A program made the translations under genes and the position numbers. Below the pieces are notes generated by a model, which saw only the letters and a program-made list of their open reading frames with translations, was not told where the DNA came from and searched no databases. This document shows positions 1 to 5,284 of a DNA stretch of 12,406 bases, one piece after another. Positions within the stretch are counted from its first letter, which is position 1. Each line of letters begins with the position of its first letter. Origin of the DNA: Planctomycetota bacterium (GTDB taxonomy: Bacteria > Planctomycetota > Phycisphaerae > Sedimentisphaerales > UBA12454); NCBI GenBank assembly GCA_018828825.1, contig JAHJUV010000091.1, positions 1-12,406 of the forward strand, read 5' to 3'.

Positions 1-2
1 AG

Positions 3-539
3 GCGTTTCGGAGAATCAAACTCGCAGAAGGTGTACATACCCTCGTTGACCCTGAAGATTACGAAAAATTATCCCAATACAACTGGCAGCTTAGTGAGAA
101 TAAAAGTAAGAATCGCTATGCCGTAAGGCTGGAGGGGAGACAAATTATATCAATGCATCGGGAGATTATGAACGCACCGGCCGGGATGGTCGTGCATCAT
201 AACGACAGCAACGGACTTAACAACACAAAGTCAAATCTCGATATTATAACCCTGACAGAAAATAACAGGTGCAGCAGAAAAACAAGGAAGCAGACCAGCT
301 CAAAATATAAAGGAGTCAGTTTTCATAAACCGAACGGAAAATGGCGAGCAGGTATAAAATCCGGCGGCAAATTCAAACATCTGGGTTGCTTCGAAAACGA
401 AGAAGACGCGGCCAGAGCCTATGACGCCGCGGCAAAAATTTATCACGGCGAATTTGCTGTTTTGAACTTTCCGGACGAGGAAGAAGACAACAGGCTCGAA
501 TGTATCACCTCGTCAGCAGCTCGAACTCCTCCGGGCTGA
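3..539 (+). CDS. HNH endonuclease with C-terminal AP2 DNA-binding domain (5' end outside window)
   Basis: The frame is open from the first bases, so the gene starts upstream; 178 residues are visible. An internal ATG at 153 would give a shorter product, but the 50 codons before it read like the usual N-terminus of this family (a VDPEDYEKLSQYNW segment at visible residues 15-28), so only a few residues are probably missing. The HNH nuclease core follows: MHRE at 51-54, HHND at 65-68, then an N-rich stretch to residue 88. The AP2 domain spans about residues 100-157 (SSKYKGV, KWRAGI, AARAYDAAA, LNFP). AP2-HNH proteins are known as phage and mobile homing-type endonucleases that cut DNA at sites bound by AP2. 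The 21 residues after LNFP are atypical and partly encoded antisense to the 3' end of the sigma gene on the other strand, with a 35 bp convergent overlap. It is probably a selfish or phage-derived gene. Confidence 0.88.
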   Translation, partial: AFRRIKLAEGVHTLVDPEDYEKLSQYNWQLSENKSKNRYAVRLEGRQIISMHREIMNAPAGMVVHHNDSNGLNNTKSNLDIITLTENNRCSRKTRKQTSSKYKGVSFHKPNGKWRAGIKSGGKFKHLGCFENEEDAARAYDAAAKIYHGEFAVLNFPDEEEDNRLECITSSAARTPPG

Positions 540-2187
540 GTGTCTGTCTTAATTTCTGCAGGGCCTTGAGCTCGATTTGGCGGACGCGCTCCTTGCTGAC
601 GCCTAAATCGGAGCCGATTTGCTTTAGGGTCTTGAACTGTTTTTTGACCATTGTGCCGGCAAGGCCGAAATGGTAGCGGATGACGTGCTGCTCGCGCTCG
701 GTGAGATTGTTTTCGATGACCTGCATAAGGCTCTTGTGTGCGGTTTCGATTTCCTCGATTTCGCTCACCTTGGCGGCTATCAGGTGCGCCTGTTCGTCGG
801 ACTGTTCGGAAATCATCCTGCCGCGGGCGGCCTCGGCGGGCAGGTAATGGGCAAAATCCCTGGCGATAATCCACGAGGCGTAAGTGCTGAAGCGAAAGCC
901 TTTGGTATAATCGAATTTTTCCACCGCGCGCATCAGGGCCATATTGCCTTCGCTGACCAAATCCTGGACATTTGCGCCGGTTGCATGGCGGCCTGCGATG
1001 CTGATTACGAGTTTGAGGTTCGCTTCGATGATTATATTTTTTAACCGCTGCGATTCGGCAAGGAGCTCTTCGGCAATATGGGCGTCCCGGCCGCAGGATT
1101 TCGTCAGGCTCAATTTGCCTGTTGTCTCGGCGAACAGGAATTTCAGAAAATTATATCTTTTGAAAAGCTCTGTTTCCTGCTGGCGGTTGAGCATCGGGAT
1201 TTTTTTCACGGTCTTGATAAAGTCTTCCCAGTTTTGGCGGTCGATTTTGCCCTGGGGGTCGGAAAGAATCTTTCGGGGCGTTCTGCGAACGTACCCCCGG
1301 CCGGAAAGGATGTCTCGCCTTGCATCGGGTGCGAGAAATTCATCGCTGGGGATGAATTCGATTCTTGCCGCCAGCAGTTTTCTGATTCGCCGCTGGGTTA
1401 TGATGCGGTAAATCGAGCTTGTGCTTTTGCCGAATTTTTCGGCAAGGGCCCCTACGCTCGCCCCTTGCTCGAACATATTAAAAATCATCGCTGCCTGGCT
1501 CGTGCCTATTACGGAATGGCGGTGGAGGAAAATCTGCTTTTTGTGATTTTTTTCGCAATCGACGATTATGCTTCGGATGGTTTCGGGCGCTCTGGCGAAC
1601 TCGGCGGCGACTTTTCTTATTACTGCGGTTCTGCTCAAAGTCTTATCGCGGGCGATTTGCGATGCCCGTTCGATAATTTCGTCTTTCAGGTGCAGTGGAG
1701 TAATGCTGAAGCCGGCAGCCTTTTTGACGAGCGAAGGATTTGCCTTTACGAATTCATCGATTTGAGATTTGGTGAAGCCGGTCTTGAGGCTGCCGTCGGG
1801 GAAAAGATATTTTTTTCCGAAGAATCCTCTCTTTTGCCATCGCTCGATGGTCCTGATTGAGATGTTCAGTTTTTTTGCCGTCTCGGCCAGCGAATAGATT
1901 TTTTCCTTCTGCTTGGCGGCGGGCAGGCGAAGCCTTGCGCTGGACCTTGCGACATACATCGGCAGGCTCTCGATTAGCTCTTTGCCGGAAACCATCTCGG
2001 TCGTATGTTCTTTGGGGCGGTAGCCGGTAATCTTGAAACAGATGAATTCGAACGGATATTCCTGATTCGGCGAGGCTATTTTGTATAATTCCTCTGCCGC
2101 GGCGAGCTGTTTGAGCTGCTGCGTTTTGGGCACAAAGCTCGTCTCCATAAAGAGTTGCGACAAAATTGGGTTTTTTATCTTACGCAT
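505..2187 (-). CDS. RNA polymerase sigma-70 family factor with long helix-turn-helix N-terminal extension
   Basis: This 560-residue protein directs RNA polymerase to promoters. The C-terminal part is clear sigma-70: a region-1.2-like segment (about 320-350, IPMLNRQQETELFKR), region 2 (about 384-450, with NLKLVISIA, DLVSEGNMALMRAVEKFDY and FRFSTYASW) and region 4 (about 494-550, with LTEREQ, LKQIGSDLGVSKERVRQIEL). Region 3 is short: only about 40 residues separate regions 2 and 4, and the usual RTIRIPVH segment is absent. The WWIRQAI normally found in 2.3-2.4 is replaced by SWIIARDF. The first 310 residues are unlike housekeeping sigma factors and hold up to three helix-turn-helix candidates: a MerR-like one at 97-122 (SLAETAKKLNISIRTIERWQ), one at about 183-208, and a resolvase-like one at 241-263 (GASVGALAEKFGKSTSSIYR). 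No Shine-Dalgarno precedes the ATG at 2187 or Met14, but a promoter places transcription start on the first ATG. It is more likely a specialised regulatory sigma factor than the primary one. Confidence 0.92.
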   Translation of the reverse strand: MRKIKNPILSQLFMETSFVPKTQQLKQLAAAEELYKIASPNQEYPFEFICFKITGYRPKEHTTEMVSGKELIESLPMYVARSSARLRLPAAKQKEKIYSLAETAKKLNISIRTIERWQKRGFFGKKYLFPDGSLKTGFTKSQIDEFVKANPSLVKKAAGFSITPLHLKDEIIERASQIARDKTLSRTAVIRKVAAEFARAPETIRSIIVDCEKNHKKQIFLHRHSVIGTSQAAMIFNMFEQGASVGALAEKFGKSTSSIYRIITQRRIRKLLAARIEFIPSDEFLAPDARRDILSGRGYVRRTPRKILSDPQGKIDRQNWEDFIKTVKKIPMLNRQQETELFKRYNFLKFLFAETTGKLSLTKSCGRDAHIAEELLAESQRLKNIIIEANLKLVISIAGRHATGANVQDLVSEGNMALMRAVEKFDYTKGFRFSTYASWIIARDFAHYLPAEAARGRMISEQSDEQAHLIAAKVSEIEEIETAHKSLMQVIENNLTEREQHVIRYHFGLAGTMVKKQFKTLKQIGSDLGVSKERVRQIELKALQKLRQTLSPEEFELLTR

Positions 2188-2193
2188 ACGGTT

Positions 2194-2223
2194 ATTCTAC
2201 GCCAAAGGGGTTGCTAAAGTCAA
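2194..2223 (-). promoter_or_regulatory. Sigma-70-type promoter of the sigma factor gene, apparently leaderless
   Basis: On the minus strand, TTGACT (2218-2223) and TAGAAT (2194-2199) are separated by 18 bp. The expected transcription start, about 7 nt past the -10 box, falls on the A of the ATG at 2187. With no Shine-Dalgarno present, this predicts a leaderless mRNA. Hexamers and spacing are seen in the sequence; the start site is inferred. Confidence 0.6.
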
Positions 2224-2283
2224 GTTTTGGGGCGGATTTTCCCATTCGGCCAAGTGTCAAATTAAGGCTTATTTCCGTGCAGT

Positions 2284-2313
2284 CAAAAAAAACGGCACTA
2301 TGAAGTGCCGTTT
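2284..2313 (-). terminator. Intrinsic terminator of the corrinoid protein gene
   Basis: A perfect 10 bp stem (2290-2299 pairing with 2304-2313, core ACGGCACT/AGTGCCGT) closes a 4-nt loop. On the minus strand it is followed at once by a run of about eight T. It lies about 27 bp past the corrinoid gene stop and upstream of the sigma promoter, so the two genes are separate transcription units. Confidence 0.88.
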
Positions 2314-2339
2314 GGAGTGTTTTAAAATTTATTGTTTTA

Positions 2340-2966
2340 TCAGTTGATAAGGGACTTTGCCAAATCAACAGCTGAGGCCGCATCGGCAGCGTAGCCGTCG
2401 GCTCCGATTTTGTCGGCGTAATTCTGCGTGACCGGAGCACCGCCAATCATTGTTTTTACGGCGAGGCCTGCGGCCTTGAGGGCCTTGACGGTTTTTTCCA
2501 TCGAAGACATAGTCGTAGTCAGCAGCGTGCTCATACCGACGATTTTCGCGTTTGTCTCTTTCGCCTTCTGCACAAATTTTTCGTCAGAAACGTCAACGCC
2601 AAGGTCTATTACATCGAAGCCTGCACCTTTTAACATCATAGCGACGAGGTTTTTGCCGATGTCGTGCAAATCGCCTTTTACCGTTCCTATCACGGCCTTT
2701 GCTAAAGGCTGGACACCAGCTTCGACGAGCTTGGGCTCAAGGACAGCCATCGCGGCCTTCATCGCATAGGCGGCAATGAGGACTTCCGGAATATAAACTT
2801 CATTATTCTTGAACCGCTCGCCAATGACGTTCATGCCGGCAACGAGGCCGTTGTTGAGAATGTCCGCGGGCGAAAGGCCTTCGTTTATAGCGGCTTTTGT
2901 CAGTTCCAATGCGCCGGCCTGGTTGCCTTTGATTATAGCTTCACATAACGCATTCAAATCCGCCAT
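2340..2966 (-). CDS. Corrinoid (B12-binding) protein of a methyltransferase system
   Basis: This 208-residue cytoplasmic protein carries a cobamide cofactor that shuttles a methyl group between a substrate-specific methyltransferase and a second methyltransferase. It has the usual length and layout of the MtbC/MttC/MtmC family: a helical cap domain at about 1-88 (with VIGERFKNNEVYIPEVL) and a Rossmann-type B12 domain at about 90-208. The cobalt-ligand motif DxHxxG is intact (D99, H101, G104 in GDLHDIGKNL), as are the S-x-L motif (S146-L148) and the glycine pair near 175-176 (MIGGAPV). AAGGA lies about 9 nt before the ATG at 2966. Promoter and terminator make it monocistronic. No partner methyltransferase lies in the window, so the substrate (methylamine, methoxylated aromatic or other) cannot be told. 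A B12 sensor role is less likely because no output domain is present. Confidence 0.93.
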   Translation of the reverse strand: MADLNALCEAIIKGNQAGALELTKAAINEGLSPADILNNGLVAGMNVIGERFKNNEVYIPEVLIAAYAMKAAMAVLEPKLVEAGVQPLAKAVIGTVKGDLHDIGKNLVAMMLKGAGFDVIDLGVDVSDEKFVQKAKETNAKIVGMSTLLTTTMSSMEKTVKALKAAGLAVKTMIGGAPVTQNYADKIGADGYAADAASAVDLAKSLIN

Positions 2967-3010
2967 TACCTTATCCTTTACTTAAAGAGACAATAAACTA
3001 TAATTTCCAG

Positions 3011-3025
3011 TCCGCCTACGACGGA
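3011..3025. repeat. Small TCCGCC/GGCGGA-type palindrome, degenerate copy
   Basis: TCCGCC, the loop TAC, and GACGGA pair with one mismatch. It resembles the perfect copy at 4719-4733 and the longer copy at 3113-3139, so it is probably a decayed member of the same intergenic palindrome family. It sits at the predicted 5' end of the corrinoid gene transcript. Confidence 0.45.
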
Positions 3026-3026
3026 T

Positions 3027-3055
3027 ATTAAACCGTTTTTGGGTCAAATTATCAA
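3027..3055 (-). promoter_or_regulatory. Sigma-70-type promoter of the corrinoid protein gene
   Basis: On the minus strand, TTGATA (3050-3055) and TTTAAT (3027-3032) are 17 bp apart. Transcription would start near 3020, giving a leader of about 54 nt. That leader begins at a small TCCGCC-type hairpin (3011-3025) and ends in an AAGGA ribosome-binding site. Confidence 0.55.
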
Positions 3056-3112
3056 GAGGGAAGTCTCAACCGTCTTTTTTTGACGTAAATTTTGGAAATA
3101 GCCACAAAGGCA

Positions 3113-3139
3113 TCCGCCGTCGCTACGAGCTATGGCGGA
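3113..3139. repeat. Palindromic intergenic repeat (TCCGCC ... GGCGGA hairpin)
   Basis: TCCGCCGT (3113-3120) pairs with ATGGCGGA (3132-3139) including one G-T pair, and an inner GCT/AGC stem closes on ACG. Related TCCGCC/GGCGGA elements occur at 3011-3025 and 4719-4733. CTATGGCGGA at 3130-3139 also recurs at 4793-4802. This fits a dispersed hairpin repeat of the REP type. Confidence 0.6.
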
Positions 3140-3424
3140 CAGGCAGAGAACACAGAGATTTTTACGAAAAAATGAGGGTTTTTTGGGCTAAAGGGATCTG
3201 CCCCCTCTAAAATTTTCTTCAAGGTGAAAATTTTCTAATTAAATCGGGGGTCTTTGCCTTGCTTCGAGGTTTTTTAGGCCCCGCAATTTCTTCATTGAAG
3301 CAATGAAAAAATTAAATCTAAGAAGTTCATTGGGGCGGGGTCTCCGACGAGGTTTTTGGGGGGTTATGAAAGGTTTTGACCGCCGCAGCAATTCATTATA
3401 CCGTAGTGATATAGGAACCCCGCC

Positions 3425-3469
3425 GCAACGTGCCACGGGGCAGGCCCTGCTGCAACGTGCCGCGGGGCA
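3425..3469. repeat. GC-rich direct repeat, two copies, 27 bp period
   Basis: GCAACGTGCCACGGGGCA (3425-3442) recurs as GCAACGTGCCGCGGGGCA (3452-3469) with one difference in 18. The CCCCG just before copy 1 (3418-3422) can pair with its CGGGG, so the repeats can also fold. Two copies, no uniform spacer and no cas genes argue against CRISPR. Confidence 0.65.
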
Positions 3470-3481
3470 AGTATTAAATTA

Positions 3482-3537
3482 GTGCGGGATTGACCGCCGC
3501 ACCGAGTAAAGAATAATAAGTTTGGTGCGGGATTGAC
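3482..3537. repeat. GTGCGGGATTGAC direct repeat, two copies, 43 bp period
   Basis: The 13-mer GTGCGGGATTGAC occurs at 3482-3494 and 3525-3537. A partly overlapping TTGACCGCCGCA occurs at 3376-3387 and 3490-3501. Each copy contains TTGAC, so each could act as or resemble a -35 element; the second is the -35 of the candidate promoter for the gene at 3636. Confidence 0.6.
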
Positions 3538-3561
3538 AAAAAGATATGAATGGTAGAAAAT
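3533..3561 (+). promoter_or_regulatory. Candidate promoter for the AT-rich gene at 3636
   Basis: A consensus TTGACA (3533-3538) is followed after 17 bp by GAAAAT (3556-3561, four of six matches). A TAGAAA at 3554 is an alternative with a short spacer. The start would be near 3568, giving a leader of about 68 nt. Confidence 0.4.
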
Positions 3562-3635
3562 ATGGGGGAAGAATTCAGAATACAGTAGTCAGTAGGCAGG
3601 AGAAAAATTTAAATCAAACATCTGGAAAATAAGAC

Positions 3636-4646
3636 ATGCCCAACAAGAAAAGAAAGTTTGATAAAAACGCCCCAAGATATAGAGCTGGCCGCGGAGAACT
3701 CCAAGGAGGAACAGGGGGAATTACCAAGATGTGCCCAGCGGTTGATTATCTTGAGGTCTATAAAGTAGATAAGACATTTAGGATATATACACCGGAATCA
3801 TTAGATCCTGAAGAAACAGATCCTAATATGGGTTGGATGAGTAAACCTGTCGCAGATGTTGGTTCTGCCAATAAAATTGTGGCTAGAGTGTTTATCCAGG
3901 CAAGTGAAGCTATAACTAATGCCCCTTTAGCTACTGGCATCAGTAAAGATGATATATTGCGGTGTATGCATCGTTGCAAGGAACATTTATTGATATGCGA
4001 AGACAAACAAAAATGGGTTTGTAAGGAGACCGAACGAATATGTCAATTATGTTCGAAAGGTGAATTAAAAAAAGAAGGATATCACGTTGTGGACTTTCCT
4101 CAAATTGATCACTTAGAAGAATATTGTGCAGCCTTCCTCAGTAATGCGAAACTCACTATACAAACACTCGCAGAATTAATAAACAAGTTTTACAAAACTT
4201 ACTTTGATGGCCCCAGATTTGATAAGATTGTTAAATGGTCAAAAAAAGCGTTAAAGCACAATGAACACTTCATGCAATGCTTAGAAAAGAATCAGCCAGG
4301 TCTGAAGTTTATTGTCGAACTTCGTAACGCTCAAGAACACCCGAAAGATAACAGAAAGCTGATCATCGAAAACTTCATCTTGAAACCGGGCAATAGGATA
4401 TCCATTCCTCATTGGTATATCAATGGTGAAGAATCGAGTCCTATCCATAGCACTATGGTAGCTATGATAGATTTCCTTACTGCAGTTACAGAAAATATTT
4501 TTCTCCACTGCGTTATGGATAATATTAATAGTTCCTTCCCCTTCATTGTAAGGGTTAAAGATGATTCGTCTTTAGACCCCAACTGTCCAATTAAGTATTC
4601 AATCGAACCCAATATCATGATGAACAAAGATAATTCACCAAAATAA
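3636..4646 (+). CDS. Uncharacterised protein with HEPN-like R-x4-H motif
   Basis: I do not recognise this 336-residue protein. It has no signal peptide or membrane segment, so it is probably cytoplasmic. The N-terminus (1-30) is basic and glycine-rich. Residues 110-139 hold six cysteines (C110, C114, C121, C129, C136, C139), possibly a metal site. The rest appears mainly helical. ELRNAQEHP at 228-236 contains R230 and H235 in an R-N-x3-H arrangement, the core motif of HEPN RNases, inside a likely helix; a helical segment follows at 271-297. The DNA is visibly more AT-rich than the genes on either side, and palindrome-rich spacers flank it, which suggests acquisition by transfer. The ATG at 3636 has only a weak GGA about 9 nt upstream. 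A promoter-like TTGACA lies about 100 bp upstream. Function is unknown; a defence or RNA-cleavage role is speculation from one short motif. Confidence 0.75.
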   Translation: MPNKKRKFDKNAPRYRAGRGELQGGTGGITKMCPAVDYLEVYKVDKTFRIYTPESLDPEETDPNMGWMSKPVADVGSANKIVARVFIQASEAITNAPLATGISKDDILRCMHRCKEHLLICEDKQKWVCKETERICQLCSKGELKKEGYHVVDFPQIDHLEEYCAAFLSNAKLTIQTLAELINKFYKTYFDGPRFDKIVKWSKKALKHNEHFMQCLEKNQPGLKFIVELRNAQEHPKDNRKLIIENFILKPGNRISIPHWYINGEESSPIHSTMVAMIDFLTAVTENIFLHCVMDNINSSFPFIVRVKDDSSLDPNCPIKYSIEPNIMMNKDNSPK

Positions 4647-4883
4647 GGAATTGAATCTGAGAACATAGAAGTCTATTTTTGCTTGTCGCACCAATTTAAA
4701 ACGAACCCCGTCATCAATTCCGCCTGTGGCGGATTTAAGATGGCGGGGCTAAACACGGATTATTTCCGCTCCTCGAACAGGTCGAGGATGAACTATGGCG
4801 GAAATTTATTTAACGAGGGAAAAATAGATTTCTATTTCCCGCCTTTGCGGGAATAAGCGATGGCGGGGGTCAAAATTGAAAAG
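4647..4883. repeat. Cluster of nested palindromes between two genes
   Basis: At least four hairpins are packed here. (A) A long imperfect one, 4704-4751, with CCCCG and GATGGCGGGG ends around a perfect TCCGCC-tgt-GGCGGA core (4719-4733). (B) ATTTCCGC (4762-4769) with GCGGAAAT (4798-4805), enclosing CCTCGA/TCGAGG (4771-4776 with 4782-4787). (C) AAATAGA/TCTATTT (4822-4828 with 4831-4837). (D) TTCCCGC/GCGGGAA (4836-4842 with 4847-4853). GATGGCGGGG occurs at 4739-4748 and again at 4859-4868. A short ATAG/CTAT hairpin plus T run at 4665-4680 might end transcription of the preceding gene weakly. No gene is seen in the interval. Confidence 0.7.
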
Positions 4884-5189
4884 ATGAACCGATTTTATGT
4901 ATATATTCTGGCAGATAAAAAAGGCGGAGATATTTATACCGGCTCAACAAGCGACTTGATTAGCAGAGTCAGCGAACATAAGAGCAACATTTTTGGGGGT
5001 TTTACAAAGGATAGCGGCATCCATAATCTTGTATATTACGAGGAATATGACGATAATCATAAAGCGGCAACCAGAGAAAGACAGATAAAAAAATGGAAGA
5101 GAGAATGGAAGATTAATCTCATCGAAAAATCGAATCCTGAGTGGAGAGATTTGTATCCTGAGTTTAAAAATCAACTTTTCAAATCATAG
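4884..5189 (+). CDS. Small GIY-YIG domain nuclease-like protein
   Basis: This protein of about 101 residues is a single GIY-YIG domain of the YhbQ/UvrC-N-like stand-alone family. Numbering from Met1 at 4884: the paired YVYIL (5-9) and DIYTG (16-20) strands are the GIY-YIG signature, R28 and H32 in SRVSEHK are the expected catalytic helix residues, and E65 in ATRERQIKKWKR is the expected metal-binding glutamate. The C-terminal NPEWRDLYPEF is typical of the family. An ATG at 4860 would add eight residues, but that stretch belongs to the upstream palindrome cluster, and family members usually start just before YVYIL, so I place the start at 4884 (weak GAAAAG upstream). These proteins are widespread; some nick DNA, but the role of this subfamily is mostly undefined. 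Confidence 0.85.
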   Translation: MNRFYVYILADKKGGDIYTGSTSDLISRVSEHKSNIFGGFTKDSGIHNLVYYEEYDDNHKAATRERQIKKWKREWKINLIEKSNPEWRDLYPEFKNQLFKS

Positions 5190-5212
5190 ACCCCCTTTTT
5201 TGTGAAAAAGCG

Positions 5213-5249
5213 TTGTTTTTTCTCGCTTAAAAAGGATAATCAATATAAT
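5213..5249 (+). promoter_or_regulatory. Candidate promoter of the etf operon
   Basis: TTGTTT (5213-5218) and GATAAT (5235-5240) are 16 bp apart. A perfect TATAAT at 5244-5249 also lies here but has no good -35 at the right distance. Either would start transcription within about 40 nt of the ATG at 5285. Confidence 0.4.
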
Positions 5250-5284
5250 ATTTCGGTTCTAAGCAAAAAATAACGGATTTCAGG

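Larger units (their letters stand above)
2967..3635. other. Gene-free intergenic region rich in palindromes and short repeats
   Basis: No convincing gene is present in these 669 bp. Besides the corrinoid promoter it holds: the hairpins at 3011-3025 and 3113-3139; an AGAGAACACAGAG segment (3145-3157) like the ACAGAG-type repeats of many bacterial spacers; inverted repeats AAAATTTTC/GAAAATTTT (3209-3217 with 3226-3234) and TTCATTG/CAATGAA (3291-3297 with 3301-3307); a GC-rich direct-repeat block (3418-3540); and a candidate promoter for the next gene. It looks like layered remains of small non-autonomous repeats rather than decayed coding sequence. Confidence 0.6.

Noticed and set aside
1078..1860. 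Long open frame on the + strand opposite the sigma gene
   Set aside because: It lies wholly antisense to a well-supported sigma factor, and its translation has no recognisable domain.
3239..3436. 65-codon open frame on the - strand in the repeat-rich spacer
   Set aside because: Composed of the palindromic and GC-rich repeat sequence, with low-complexity basic residues and no family resemblance.
3418..3540. Possible CRISPR array
   Set aside because: Only two copies of each repeat, different repeat types interleaved, spacing of 27 and 43 bp, and no cas genes nearby.
4665..4680. Strong terminator after the AT-rich gene
   Set aside because: The stem is only 4-5 bp and AT-rich; the T run is real but the hairpin is too weak to call.
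4860..4883. Upstream ATG as start of the GIY-YIG gene
   Set aside because: These eight codons fall in the GATGGCGGGG repeat, and family members begin just before YVYIL, so 4884 is preferred.
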